A stretch of 64,000 nucleotides of DNA from Oikopleura dioica (GCA_907165135.1 OU015567.1:439001-503000); one strand, 5' to 3'; shown: positions 23,121 to 35,856, counted from the first letter of the stretch. Notes: generated by a model not told the origin, from the letters alone. Made by a program: numbers and translations.

Positions 23121-23130
23121 TGTATATAAA
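23121..23130 (+). promoter_or_regulatory. TATA box of the 91-aa secreted protein
   Basis: tgtatataaa about 65 bases upstream of the ATG at 23194. A second, similar TATATAAAA sequence lies near 22952 followed by a similar ttccgg; it may be an older promoter copy. Confidence 0.5.
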
Positions 23131-23193
23131 AACCTCCCGGATGAATTATTTATCAACTCTTCCACTACAATCAAATCGAAAAATCAAAATAAA

Positions 23194-23469
23194 ATGAACT
23201 TTAAAATCTTCACCGTTCTTTTCCTCGCCATCAAGGCTTTCCCTGGCTACATGAGCCGACCGTGCCGAGGCTGCAAGACAGAAGTAATCAGCCAACGAGA
23301 ATGCGGAAAACTCTCCCGACAAATGTTTCTCGAAGCCTTTCAACAAAGCCCGGAATCCGTGTTCCTTGTCGAAACCCCCTACAAAGAATGCGCCAACTTC
23401 CACCGATTCATTCTCAAAAAAATCGTCGAGGAAAACTGGAACACTCACTACCGACATCTTCTCCGATGA
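23194..23469 (+). CDS. Small secreted cysteine protein, 91 aa
   Basis: MNFKIFTVLFLAIKAFPGYM is a signal peptide. The mature peptide has five cysteines (PCRGCKTEV, ECGKLSRQ, KECANFHR) and ends IVEENWNTHYRHLLR. The frame is a single exon with a TATA box upstream. The pattern EC...FL...P...EC..(I/F)HR.(M/I)LK.I is shared with the protein at 20178-20489. No known family is recognised; an extracellular peptide is inferred. Confidence 0.65.
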   Translation: MNFKIFTVLFLAIKAFPGYMSRPCRGCKTEVISQRECGKLSRQMFLEAFQQSPESVFLVETPYKECANFHRFILKKIVEENWNTHYRHLLR

Positions 23470-23702
23470 AAAGACTTCTTCTGTCAAAATTCAAAAAAAA
23501 AAATTCAAAATTCAGAATGCTGCCTTTTCTTCTTAAAAAACATGTCACCACTTGAATTTCTGTTTATAAACATTCTTCCTGTCTGTTCTTTTCTACTAAA
23601 ATAAATGGAAAAAATATTAAATAAGTCTTTTTGATTGAAATCAAGGAAGAAAATTGCAATAACGAGGAAAAAATATTTTTTTTATTAAAACATCTTTTAA
23701 AT

Positions 23703-26580
23703 TTAAAATTGATCAGTCGGTTTATAGCCGAGAATATTCAACAAGTCCTCAAAAATTTGCAAAATACATTCAAAAAGTATTATTCTTTCGTAGAGTTCTT
23801 TTGAATTCTGATCGAGTTCTATCCATTTTTCATCTTTGGACATCACTTTATGTGCGAGTTGGCCCAGTCGCAATCCGAATTGCAGGAGAATAAAGCCATC
23901 AAGTTCGCTTATTGACTTTTCCCGGGCGTTCGAGTAGCTTGCTGAAAATTCTAGCAGCTCTCGCCAATGTGGTTCCAAAGCGAACGCGCTTCAACTTTGG
24001 GTCAACACTTTTCCTTTAATTTTTAACAAGAAAAGAGGGTTGAAGAAAGACCCTTGCCTGAAATCTGCGTCATCAGTAATCACCATCTGTCGCGTTCTCG
24101 CGTTATTTTTTGACAGTAGATTTTTAATTTTTGAATAGGTTCGTTGGAGGTACATTCCATTATCGTTTTTAAGGTGGAGCTGCCAGTTAAACTTCAGATC
24201 TTTTTGACGTTTTGAGCTTAAAAATGCGTTTTTGAGAAATTTTCCTTCAATAACACCAGGAGAGAATCTCCCTTTACTGTCATTCTTGACTATTCTTGCT
24301 ACAGTGGTTACAGTGTACTGTAGAAAAAAAAAGAGTACCTGAATACACTCGCTGCTACGAACCAAGCTGCATGTTTCTTTTTTGTCAGATCATCGAGCTG
24401 CTCAAAATTGTGCTTCAAATACGTTGACTTTTGCTTCTCCATCGTTTCTGCTTGTAATTCCAGTGCTTCTTGAACAACGGACTCGAGCGATAAACCCGTT
24501 CCAGCACGAGTTGACATTCCTTCTAGCTTCCCAAACCCGACAAAATCTATCTTTTCCGCCACATCGGGGTAGCCAAAATAATCCAGCGTCGAGCAGAGTT
24601 TATGAAAATGTTCTTTTTGCGACATATCTGTTATGTAACATAAAACATCCGCGGAGTACAATTCTGATCGTTTAATGGCGGTCAGCACATCACGTGATAG
24701 ATAGATAGTTCGACCAGCAGAGAGAAGCTTCACTTTTCATTGGAATGAAAATATTGAGTAGAAATTATGCTGCGCTTTTTCCTCTACGCTTTATCTTTTC
24801 TTTTCCCATTCCTTCATGATGTGTCTGCTTCATATTCTTTTTCCTCGATTTCTTATTGCCAGCCATTGCCCAAGACGGGTTCCACTTCTTCAGACGAAGT
24901 ATCACATCTTTGTTCATTTCCGAAGAAGAGCAGCTGTGGCCAACTTTCCTCAGTAGCCGGTAAATATCTTCAGGAGAAGCCACATCTTTTCAAGGCTCCG
25001 ATAATAATTCCTTCAAGGAAAAAGTCTAGACAGGTCTTATAAAATAACTTGAGACTAGCCTGACTCTCGTTCCCAGTGATCGAAATTCACATCAAAGAGG
25101 TTGTACTGCTTCCTCTTCGGGGATAGAAATTACAGGATGGATTGATGTTTAGGTTAAAGATCAGGGTTACGGTAAGACATTCCCTGTTAGGATAAGATTA
25201 ATAAATATGGCTTTCTATCTTCGAAAATATCATCAAAACAAATGAAAAAGACAAAATCCTATGACCAGATTGATCATCAATCAAGGTCCTATGATGTTTT
25301 GAACTCATGCAAATCGATTAGTAGCGAATTGAATATTCCGCCGATAATATTAACAGTTTACAATTTCATGCCCGTTCCTGTAATTTTCTTCACTCATCTT
25401 GACGACTCAATCCCTGGCTCATATGATGTACTGACGCAAAGTTCAAGATTCAACTTTTTGGAATGAAGTCTCCTAGTCAGCGAATTAAAAATAGAGTTCC
25501 ATATGACCCAGTGCCTTGTGAGTGGAATTTCATCGCCTCATGCTCTTGAGATGATAGTCGGCCCGCGGCGCGTTTAATTTCCGCCGCGATCTCGGATTCC
25601 CGCTCAATTTGGGAAACTTTGACGTAAAGTGAAACCAAATCCGCAATTGCTAATTGCTCGACCGGACGGCTTTCTATGTTCAGGATCGATTATGAGCTTG
25701 TTTGACGTATTACAGTGTGAGATTACAGTATTTCCATTCTTGATCGGTTTCGTTTTTAGCTCAGGTCAGAAAGTTTGAACATAAAAAAACTATAGTTTGC
25801 TTTGAAGACTTTGACTAGGTTCGAAAACCTGTATACAAAACCTGAGACAGGGCCTGAAAGATCTTTAATGAAAAACCGATTTTTATTGGAATTTTTATTA
25901 AAGATCTTTCTGACCCTGATTCAGGTCTGAAGTCAATATTTTCAACAATTCAATTCAAAACTATTTACGTATTGTCAATACGGTATTGATAAACAGTATT
26001 AGCAGAGAGTAAATTGAGTAAATTCTGAATTTAAGATAATGAGCAAGCAGATGGTTTATTTTAAGCTTGAATTTAATACAAATAATTGTCATGGGAAACG
26101 ATTACTGGCAAGCAATATCATTGACGTTGAAAATATACAATTTGTATCAAAAATAGAAAAATTGAAATGATAATGAGGGTAATTCAGAGTTCCAAATCTA
26201 CCTGTTTCAATCTCAACAACAATTTTGAAATAACGTCCGTTCAAAAATCGCTTTGAATCAAAGCCTTCGATCCCTTTTCCTAAATTCTCCACTGCAAAAA
26301 AGCAGTTTGGCAAATTGCTCTCCCCAGTCTCCCAAATAATTGACCCTAACAACATCGTGCCCTTTCGCTTCCAAAAGATTGCAGACACATTGTCCCGTAA
26401 TGGTGCTCCTCAAATGTCCCAAATGGAAGGGCTTGGCAATATTGGGCGAAGAAAAGTCGACAATGACGCGTTTTCCCGTTGAAATACGACTTTTCCATCC
26501 AGCTTTCAGAATTTCCGAAATCACTTGTCGCATTCTTACAGGATCAGGATTTAGTAACGAGGCTGTGTTTATTGCACAGT
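23703..26580 (-). CDS. RARS2: Mitochondrial arginyl-tRNA synthetase
   Basis: It charges tRNA-Arg. The 5'-most visible exon (about 26570-26300) encodes [20 protein letters not shown]: the class I HIGH motif is HLGH and is followed by STITG and [11 protein letters not shown] middle exon (about 25680-25510) encodes [21 protein letters not shown] short exon near 25120 reads [16 protein letters not shown], like the 'VYFDEYSGES' region. Then come [16 protein letters not shown] and [13 protein letters not shown], the KMSKS-equivalent of the RARS2 type (about 24733-24370). A further exon (about 24300-24080) and the DALR anticodon-binding domain (23978-23703, ending [12 protein letters not shown]) follow. 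The spacing 'GM.TR.G' distinguishes RARS2 from cytosolic RARS1. The N-terminal presequence and about 80 residues usual in the family are not identified. Some exon borders are unresolved. Confidence 0.85.
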
Positions 26581-26645
26581 GAAGAAACAAGTATATTAGC
26601 TAGTAAAATAGACAGCAAGACCTTATGAGGACTATTTTTCGAATT

Positions 26646-28498
26646 CTAAGCGCAAGATTGAATCCAACTTCGGACGGCGTCTAGATTTCCTTCTTTTCCA
26701 GAGCATTCGTGTACTAAAACAAGGATGAACACTCGAAAAAAACTGCCCTTGTTCAAAAGGAATTGTTAAACTTTATACCACCAATTTTAACGTCATTATT
26801 GGGTATAAACAATGTCTATTTTTTGCCTCAAAGAACGCCCGTATAATAAAACTGACGTTGCGTGTTTACTCCTAGTTATACTTTTAAGTATGAGCTAATC
26901 TCGGCAACCTGCGTCAGAGTCCTGAAAATCGCATAGCTGCTTTCTTGAGACAAGGCCACTTTCAGAGCCCTGACTTAGGGCCACTAACTTAGGTGCCGGA
27001 TTCAAAACAATCGTTGTTTAACAACGGTAAATACAGTCTTTTATGAACTGACAAACCTTCAACTTTCATGGGCAAATCAGCAAACTTGAAACTGTCGGAG
27101 TTTTTCTTTCCCAAGTAAACCGAGACGCGCTCATCATCGTTCGTGTCCTACGCCAAAAAGTCAATTCATGCTCCGATTTCAATGTTTTAATTATAGAAAA
27201 ACTCGATCACCCGGATCACCCCTTGTGATTTCAGTGATCACAAGATGTCGATCTATGTTCCAACGAACTTTGACTTACCCTAAGGGCCGCTCCTTGTGTT
27301 TTTCGAACGAGGGTAAGTTCATTCTCCAGTAGCTCTTGAATCTTTACTCCGGACTTAAGAGGGTATATATTCCTAATCCTTTGGGATTCTTCTTGAAAGA
27401 AAAGTGCGTTTCACACTCAATTAAAATTTCCGTTTCAATTAATCCGGATAATGATTCTTTGGCCAATTATATCATATAAAATACATTTGGCTATTCAAAG
27501 AAGAAGCAATATTCTTTAAAAAGTTCTACTCAGTTCGTTATATTTCTATCTCTATCTTTCTCAGCCTTCAAAAATAACCCTTTCCTTGGCAATAGGACAG
27601 TCCTGCTGATTGGCAGCAATCAAGATCTTTGGCTTCAACGAGTTGATCTTTTCGTCTGTCAACAAGCTGAAAAGCAGCTCCGCGACGTCGCGAATTTCTT
27701 TTTGCACTTTTTCGGAGTTGATGACCAAGATGATCCCGCGAACGGAGCTCTTGAACTTTTGAATGGCGTTGTATCGCAGTCGGTCGGCGCCGGGAATGTC
27801 GATTAGTTGGATGGTCTTGGAGTCCTCGAGTTTGTATGCGGCGATGTTTGCTCCCTAAAAATTGCAGATAAGTTTGAACTTCGGAATTCTTAGTAAATCG
27901 AGTATGTCGTCGTATGAGCGTTCTGATCCACCCTTTGCGTCAAAAGATTTAAGAAAATGTCAAAAAGATCAAGACGATGACATGTTTTACGCCTAGATTC
28001 TAGGCACAACTTGTAAGCCAGAGTGTCAAAATAGAGGCTTACGATCGACGTGGCTGTCAGAAAATCCTTCTCCGAATTCAGCAGTTTCGATATCAGCGTC
28101 GTTTTTCCAGCTTGCTGAAGCCCAACGAAAACGATGTCGCTTCCCTTCGAGCTGCGAGTGAAGAAATAGGCGCAGATTCCAGCGATCAGCAAAAGCAACC
28201 CAACCAGGGCCTGAAAATCAATTATTCATTTTATCATTTTTTGACAATTTTCAACGTTCATATGTAAATTTGGCAATCGCAAAAACAGTCATAAAAGGGT
28301 ATTGTCGCAAATAAGATGAATTTGATGGAAATTTATATTCGATTTTCTTCGATTTCACATAATTAGCCGAAAATTATCATGAATTCTGCGCCAATTAATA
28401 AAGCGAAAGGCGTCCACAATTCGCGGAAAATGTAAATTTTTCTCATTTTTCACCGTAAAAGCTGAATAAAATTAACTTACAAAAATTTCCACCGACAT
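26646..28498 (-). CDS. SRPRB: SRP receptor subunit beta
   Basis: The ER-anchored GTPase that holds SRP receptor alpha. Exon 1 is MSVEIF (28498-28481). Exon 2 gives the membrane anchor ALVGLLLLIAGICAYFF and then P-loop GLQQAGKTTLISKLL and TATSI. Exon 3 begins GANIAAYKLEDSKTIQLIDI with the switch II PGADRLRY, and continues FKSSVRGIILVINSEK and ILIAANQQDCPIAKER, the NKxD-equivalent. Later exons give ELLENELTLVRKTQG, then YLGKKNSDSFKFADLPMKVE, then VHECSGKEGNLDAVRSWIQS and a stop at 26646. All parts match the family order. The NKxD position reads NQQD rather than NKQD, a conservative but notable change. RARS2 lies about 70-80 bases downstream on the same strand. Confidence 0.9.
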
Positions 28499-28974
28499 TT
28501 CTATCTTCGGAGAACTACAGCAGCCCGAGCCACTTCCGTACGAATCCAACTTTTCTTAAATTTATATCTTTAAAGCTTCAATTACGTTTGAACTTCAAAC
28601 TTCGAAGAAAATAATTGTCGGGAAAAGAATCTATAATCAACAATCTGGCAGTTAAATTAAACGTAATTAAAAAAGGGCTCATTCAGCAGTATGTATGGAG
28701 TCGCCAGAGTTTGCGCAAAAATAAAAGCGTTTTTCGGTTTTTGATGTCCATCTGTCGTTTCTTTTTTGTTGAGTTCAGAATAATTTTCACAGTTTACTGA
28801 ACGGAAGTAATTTGAGGAAATTGCCCTGCCAGCAAATCAAGGAAAATCAAATTAATCGTTTAAAAGTAAAGTATTTCGAACTCGATTTCCTTTGAACCAT
28901 ATGGATTGAGCTTTGTGCTTTGAATGAGTGCCTTTACTTCGTCTCTCTTTTTAGTCAAGCCCTTTCGGTGATAA

Positions 28975-31900
28975 TTAGCGCAAAAACTCGAGCAAATCGA
29001 TGGACCAGACGCAGTCGTACCACTCAATCATTCCATCCCACCTTTCCGAGTGGTTCACAAGCTGGAGGGCTTTGGAATGCTCGTCCGCGTAGAAAAACGC
29101 AATCGCCGCGCTTGTGAAGTGCGAAATTCGCTCCAAGCATTCGCCGATCAATTTGAGGAGGATTTTGGAGCAGCGTTTTTGAAGAAATTCGGAGAATTTG
29201 ATCGGGCAGTAAGTAGTGTATTTTGGCTTGGACTCGGAAATGGGGTGGACGCCCGTCATTCTGTGGCAAGAGCGCGCTAGAATTTTGCTTGGATGAATTT
29301 CAACTTGCTTTTTTACCGAGGAAATCGAGTAACAAGGCCAGTGCTTCTTTGGGCTTTCCAGTTTGGAGCAAAACCTCGGCTTTGATGACGAAAAACTTTC
29401 CCTCTAAAAATAGATTTTGAACTTCCCCCTTTTTTAAACCCATGATGCTATCATAGGATTGATTAGTTGGATAGTCTACCTCTCGTGGGGTCTAATTTAT
29501 CGTATTCCATTCCAGTCTCGAGGAGAAGGTCCACTGAATCTTCGATGGCCATGACATTTGCTACAGGATTTGGGATGTGCTAGAAGGAGATGATTAGGAA
29601 ATTTGAAATTCTACAACTTTTATTTTCCACGTGATGATTTTTTTATCAAAATCGATGTCACTCTATCGTCTCGTTTTCATTTCTATTCTCATAAATTATG
29701 ACGATGTCTACCTATCTGAGATAGGCTATCTCATAAAAATGATCATCTTAGATAAACCGATTGTGTGCACACATGTGTAACGTTTGAAAAAAATGTGTGA
29801 CGCAATAAAAAGACCACGCTATTTTTAGGTTTAAAATTAACCTTTGGAAGATCTCTAGGAAGCTTTTCCACTGGAGCCAGAACTGCGTAGCCAATGGAGG
29901 AGCCCGAATGAAGCCGTTTCAGATGAAGAATGAACGTGAGCATGATTTCAATTAATTCCCGGTTGTAAAGATACTTCGAGAGGGTAACGATGTTGCTTGG
30001 TTTGACAGCGCGGCGGTAGTCTGTCGTGTCATTCTTACCGTCGAGGAGAGAGCTGCAGAGCTCGAGCCAGACGATTCTTGCTTCATTTGTTCTTTGAAAA
30101 AGTTCGATAAATTTATTCCGAGACATTTATTTCGCCTTTTTCAATAAAAATGTCTGGACTTTTTCCTATAAATGCCGCCGCGATGGTCTCTTTCCGCTCT
30201 GCCAGATCGATTCGTCATGTTCCACAGTTTCTGTGCAAAAGCCAAAAGTGGATCTTTGTACTTGTCGAATCGGCAGGAGCTCGTTTCGTCGAGGAGAATT
30301 GCGATGCCGAGTTGAAGCCAGTCCTCGCCTGGTTCGATCATTTTTTCACGGTTTGAGCCTGATTGAAGCTGGATGATATCGCTGATGGTTCTGAAAGATG
30401 ATCGATAGATTTCATCGTCACGATTTGACTCGATGCAGCCGGTAGATATCAAAGAAACCGGTGATAAACATGTTGTTATCATCAGTTTAGTGTTTGCTTT
30501 ACCATGAAGTTCCACATGGTGAAAATGAGATAACAAGACATTTATTTCAAGCTGAAAATGGCGGCTTGGATGATGCCTATTCCGATATAACACAAGAACC
30601 AAGTACATAGAACATGGTTCATCGAATATCATACTATTCTTGTATGACGCTTTCGTTTATCAGCTGAACTTTCCAGCTTTAGTGATAGGAATTGGGGGAA
30701 AGCAGATGAACCATTTACAATTGTAATATCAAGTTGATATTATCAACAAATTTCAAGATAGCACACTTTCGTCACTGATCTCAAATCTTACCTTTGTATC
30801 TTCTTGATCATTCCGCTTTCTATCTCCCTCGCTGGTTTTCGCTCGAAACAGTACTTAATCATCAAAATCCGGGTCTGTTCAATTTTCAACGACTGCTCGG
30901 TAAAATACGGCTCCTTGTTTTCTTTCAAAAATCGCTGCAGATATTCGACCAAATTCAGCGCTGCCTCGAATTGATTCAGTGCGACCAGCTGTTCTTCTTT
31001 GTAAAAGAACGCCTCTGCGAGAAGACGATGGTGAGGCTGAACGATGGAAACGATCTCGCACAGCGTTGCGCTTCTGATTTGCAAGTTGATTTGGCCACGC
31101 ATGTTGAGTTTTTTTGATCTTGTCGACGATGTTGTGCAGTTCTCGGGGAGAAACGACTTCGTTGAATTGCTCGCGGATTTTACTCTTGCTTCTGTCGTCG
31201 TTTTTGCCTCCAAGGTCCATGTCCACGTCTGGCTCGGCAGGAGTCAATTCCATTTCCACTCGTGAGTTCAGACGGCGGAAGTCTCTTTCGGAGAGGAATT
31301 CGCGGGCGACTGGGTGCGAAAGAAGATCAGAAAGGGATGAGGCTTTTCGATGGCCGAGCATGAGAAGACGAACGAGCTCCTTAATACGATCTTTGTGAAC
31401 CTTGTTGAGCCATTCTTTGCCAAGTACGTAGCTTTGAATGATTTCGAAGGTCTTGTTGATGTAATTTGGATTTGTCCTCGATTCAGCGAGAATCTCACCG
31501 TCCGGCAGGCTCCCCATGGAAAGGACGTTACTGGGGTCGGGAACCCACCATGTTGAGGTGGGTTATGGTGGGTTTTTTTAAGGGATTTTTGGTGGGTTTT
31601 CAGCCTGACCCTCACCCACCTCGAATTTTGCGATTTGGTGGGTTTTTGGTGGGAATTTTGATGATTTTGGTTGGTTTTTGGTGGGTTTTTTTTATGATTT
31701 CGGTGCATATTCGACGGATTCATATTCGACCGGTGATGGAATGGTGCTCCCTTCTCAATGGAAAAGTTTCGAGAACCAGCACTTTGATTATCAAAATAGG
31801 TAATTGTTCTAGATTTGTTTTTTCTTATATTTAACTTTCATAAACGATTTTATTTGAGAGATAAGAAGACTAAAACGCAAATTTTCAGATTGTTGATGCT

Positions 31901-34900
31901 TCCGAGAAAACGGACGAAGCATAGCCCGCCTTCAGAGCTTGAAGCGGCTCTTTATGGTCGCCAAGATGGTGATTGGAGATCTGTTACATCAAGATCGATA
32001 GAGAAAGCCCGCGTCGATTTTACAGAAGCTTGCCTTTTTGATGAGTTATACCACAATGACGTTAAGACTGGATATGCAAGGTGCAAAAATGCGGATTGCC
32101 GATCTCGCTGTAACCGACCGGTAAAATATACTTTGAAAATTGAAATTTAATTCCAGATGGAAAAGACAGCGTAAAAGGATGGACCGAAAGAGCTAAAGGA
32201 TGGGCTATTCTGATGAGCAAAAAACTGGAATGTGCAGAAAAGACTCCGAAAAATCTTGAAAAATCTTCTCAAGATTTGAGTGATTTTAAAAAAGCTCTTG
32301 CCTTGCGGGACAGTCAAGAGAGCACGAATTCCACTGTCGTTTCATCTGATATCATGGAAGAAATGCGACGATTTCCTCCCTCGCTTCCCGAATACGAAAA
32401 ATGTAAGCCTAGTTGAAATGAAAAACTTTATTCGATTTTTAGTCGAAAAGGTGATGAAGCAAGACAAGGTTCCGGAAAATCAATGGAGGTATCATTTTTG
32501 GGTGATGAACAATTTGAAGTTTCCCATGCTCGCGAAACTTGGACGATTGGTGAGGTTGTTTCTTTGAGCGTTAAAGAATAATATCTAGCTTTTTCGTGGA
32601 TCGGTTTGTTCAAGCAGCTGCCAAGAGCGTGTCTTTGCCCGTTGCTCAAAATTTTATTCTTCGGACAGGGAGTCACTGAAAACAAAAACGGTTGAAACAT
32701 TTCTTCAATTTGGTTATGGCGAAGAGATGGAAAAAGTCCTCAAGAGTTTAAAAAAATAAAGAATTTCATCATTATTTTTCTATTAATAAAACTATATTTA
32801 TGTAAAAATATTCATTTTTTCTTTACCTTGGATAGGACAAAAAAAATCCCACCAAATACCCACCAAATCCCCAAAAAACCCACCAAAAACCCACCAGAGA
32901 CCCCTTAAAACCCCTCAAAAACCAACCAAATGAAAAACCCACCAAAAACCAACCAAAATGGGAAACCCCTCCCCTCCTCGAAATATTGTGGTGGGTTCCC
33001 GACCCCAGGGACGTTAGACAACATATTTGCCACCTTCGCCGATCGAAGATGGACAGCTTTTCCTCTGCCCGTAGAGGATTTTATCTTCTCCAGGACACTC
33101 TGTCTCGCCATTTCATTCATCTCCGGTATTCCCTCCGCCATGATTTCCGCCAGTTCCTGCGCGGATTTAGAACTGTAAGGATCAGTATCTTGCCCGGATC
33201 GTTTTGCCAAGACAGAATTGCATGCTTTGGAGAATCCGTCGAGTTTTCTTGCGTCGAAGGAAATGAAGATCTTTTCATCGATCGTTTTAAGCGTCTCCTC
33301 GATTTTCGAAAAGTAGGTTTTTGCTTCGTTAAATTTCAATTGCAGCATCGAAATCTCGGCTAGTTCGTAAGAGATCTGCGCCTGAAGCTCGCCAAGTGGA
33401 ATTTTCAACCCTTTAGCTTGCTCTTCTCCTTCCCAGAGGTCGCCAATCAGCTGTTCTTCGGAAGGCAAATGAATCGCGCACCGGATTTCGCTCTGCATTT
33501 TCTTCAGCTTGTCAATGTTCGCTTGGAGCGTTTCTTTCTTTCCCATTTTGTCGTAAATTTCGTTCTGCGCGCTCCAGTCTGGCGGAAGCGACCCGGCAAA
33601 TCGTTGATATCCGCTAGAACCTGTCGGGACCACCGGCCCTGGTGGTTTACGAACGAAGTGACGCTTCAAGCCAACCTGCACTTCCCATCGCAATTTGAAA
33701 AGATTTGCGAATAAGTGATGGTCTGGATGGGCTTTGAAGTCATGCAAATTAAAAACGAATTATCGCTCAGATTCTCCTATCTCCCTAAACTGCTCAACTC
33801 TACGGTAGAAGTGACCCATACATTTAGTTCGATTGGAATTGACGCAAAACCAGCAGTTGCTCTTTTCACTTCCCCTCCTGAGTTTGATCGATCAAAAACT
33901 AAGCGTCAAAAGAATCTTCCGACTCAAAAGATTGCGCGAATAGAAAATCATCATAAAAACACTGTTTTTTAGGTTTACTCCCACTTTTTCAGACGCCCTT
34001 TATTCGCCTCAGGGCACGAGCTACCCCCTTATGATCAATAGTAAAAATGATCCTCGTCATCTAGGGATTCTAAAACAATATTATATAAGGATGTTCCTTA
34101 GCCAGAGTCGTGGAAAATTTTTACAGTTTTACACATAAAATAGGCCATTTTGGGCATAACCTCTTTTCGAACGAGTCATTCGAGTTCATGTGACCTCACC
34201 AAGGTCACGAGACCCAGACGAGGACACGCAGCAGAGTCTGGGCTTTCAGAAAATATATAGAAGTATGGGGGTTACAACTAAGGATTTTGAATGCGGTTGG
34301 GACAAAGTGGGAGTAAACCTAAAAAAAAACAGTGTTAAAGCCTTTTGGAAGCTTCGGAAGCCCTGTTCCTGAAAGAAGAGCGTTCGCATCTTCCTCAATT
34401 CCTTTCGAATATAAATTTGCATAAGTTCTTTTCAGAGTTCGAACAAATAGATTTCGGGCAGTCCCTTTATTCTTAAAAGTCTTAATTATCGAGATTAAAT
34501 TAGCCGGTTTTTATCCGAATTTTCAAATTGATCTAATTTACTATCGAGAAGCACCTGAGTCCAGAATCCTCAAAAGCCGGCAAATCATGATGGTAATTTC
34601 TTTCTGACTTTGAGACTAACTAAAAGCTCAAAATTTATCAGATCAACGCTCGACAACCGGCAAAAAAAGCCGGTCGATAAGTGCTTTATGATAGCCGGTT
34701 ATACACCCCTGTATTATCTCAAGCTGAACTAATCCTGACTCTCTTATTCATAAAAACTATCGTAATGATTATAATTTCATTCAGGCTCTTTCAAGAGCTT
34801 TTGATCAGTCTTTCGTAAAAAAATTGAGTGATTAAATCAATCAAGCTTATGTGTTCTTCAACTTTATCAACCAAGAAAAATTCCGGTTGATGATGATCTG

Positions 34901-35359
34901 TATGAATTCACGGGCAATTGAGCGGCTTATGATAATCATGTTTTTCCTCGTCACGAGAATTCGATGGACTTTGTCAATGAGACGCTTCTCAAGATGGTGT
35001 TTTTGATCGTCAATCAAATTTCGAACCCTGTCCCTGAAGAAGTGCGCTTGATCCTTCAGCGGTACATTTTTATGAAGCCAGTCAAAGCTCCACTTCTGTC
35101 TCGCCCAGATTCTCAAGATCAAGAAAACGGCTCTTCTTCTGATCATTTCCAAATCTTCTTGGTCTTCCTTTTCTAATTCTTGCTCGGGTCGTGCAAGCTG
35201 CTCGCAAAGGCGGAGAAAGAGGGATTTTGGAGTCACTGTCTTCAGTTTCTCGTCTAACGTGACATCTGCGACGGACAAAGAAAGCCATGTCGAGGCCAGG
35301 AGCGCGCTCGAACGCGATGTTGTCAGCGCGACGGGCTGATGAGCCGACCCGCTCGACAT
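28975..35359 (-). CDS. INTS8: Integrator complex subunit 8, exon split by a transposon
   Basis: INTS8 is a TPR-like scaffold that recruits PP2A to the Integrator complex. The first exon begins MSSGSAHQPVALTTSRSSAL and includes RRAVFLILRIWARQKWSFDW. The next large exon (33747-33017) has ISYELAEISMLQLKFNEAKT and IFISFDARKLDGFSKACNSV, matching 'IDEKRLAGYCQACDVL'. At 33009-33016 this exon is interrupted by a 1478-bp element and resumes at 31522 (LSMGSLPDGEILAES). Later exons: 31100-30790, about 30390-30165, 30126-29850, two short ones near 29550 and 29400, and the last ending ERWDGMIEWYDCVWSIDLLE FLR at 28975, matching 'DAMDSYYDYIWDVTILEYL'. Removing the element plus one target copy restores a continuous frame. 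As assembled the gene is disrupted; a heterozygous insertion or splicing-out is possible. Confidence 0.85.
31531..33008. mobile_element. hAT transposon (1478 bp) in an INTS8 coding exon
   Basis: Flanked by 8-bp direct repeats GGACGTTA (31523-31530 and 33009-33016). Terminal inverted repeats of 20 bp, CTGGGGTCGGGAACCCACCA, are identical at both ends; subterminal regions are full of ggtgggt (left) and acccacc (right) motifs, which would serve as transposase binding sites. It carries a plus-strand, multi-exon ORF with a hAT C-terminal dimerisation domain, antisense to INTS8. Near-identical ends suggest recent insertion. Confidence 0.9.
31896..32759 (+). CDS. hAT-type transposase-like protein, short
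   Basis: Exons inside the transposon. The first encodes MLPRKRTKHSPPSELEAALY and ends at a Cys-rich stretch ARCKNADCRSRC. The middle encodes GWTERAKGWAILMSKKLECA. The last two encode YHFWVMNNLKFPMLAKLGRL then SSSCQERVFARCSKFYSSDR, with the W...P.La.L......S...ERvFs pattern of the hAT dimerisation domain. The total is about 250 residues, far below the 600 or so of autonomous hAT transposases, and no catalytic DDE core or full BED finger is seen. The first intron joins with a one-base frame discrepancy if GT-AG is imposed. It may be a decayed or specialised derivative. Confidence 0.6.
33957..34337. mobile_element. 381-bp inverted-repeat element in INTS8 intron
   Basis: Ends are inverted: CACTGTTTTTTAGGTTTACT left, and the complement of the right end is CACTGTTTTTTTTTAGGTTT; both continue into ACTCCCACTTT. 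The element lies in the first INTS8 intron. No ORF of note. Target duplications are not clear, so the superfamily is left open. Confidence 0.65.
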
Positions 35360-35856
35360 TTGTCTATAATTGAAATAGTCATACTCTTTGAATAAAGCAA
35401 AGCCTGCGCAAGTTAACCTATTCAAATCGATATTAAATCCCGAATAGCTACTCGGCTTTTCATCGAAGGACCTGACACAGGCTTTCTACTCAGGATGCCG
35501 AGGCCAGCCGACTACGACACGGAAAACCTGGGCCTATTTTGAGGTACTCTACTGTTCTTTTTGTTTGGGATCGGTTACAGAGATTTTGCTGTTGGATTAT
35601 TCAATTTATGTAATTCTATAATTCTACCATGATTCTCATTTCTGACTGATGATAATCGCGGTATAATGAATAAAATAAGAAATCAAGAATGAAGCTTTAT
35701 GAAATTGTCTTTTCGATGATTTCATGTTGGCGTTTTTGGTGTCTGAATAGTTTATTGGACGAGGCAGACACAGGGTGGTAATAGAATATATTGTTCTAAC
35801 ATTGGCGAGCTTGCAGTAGGGGGATTATCTCTCTTCTTATGGGTGCTTTAAACTCT

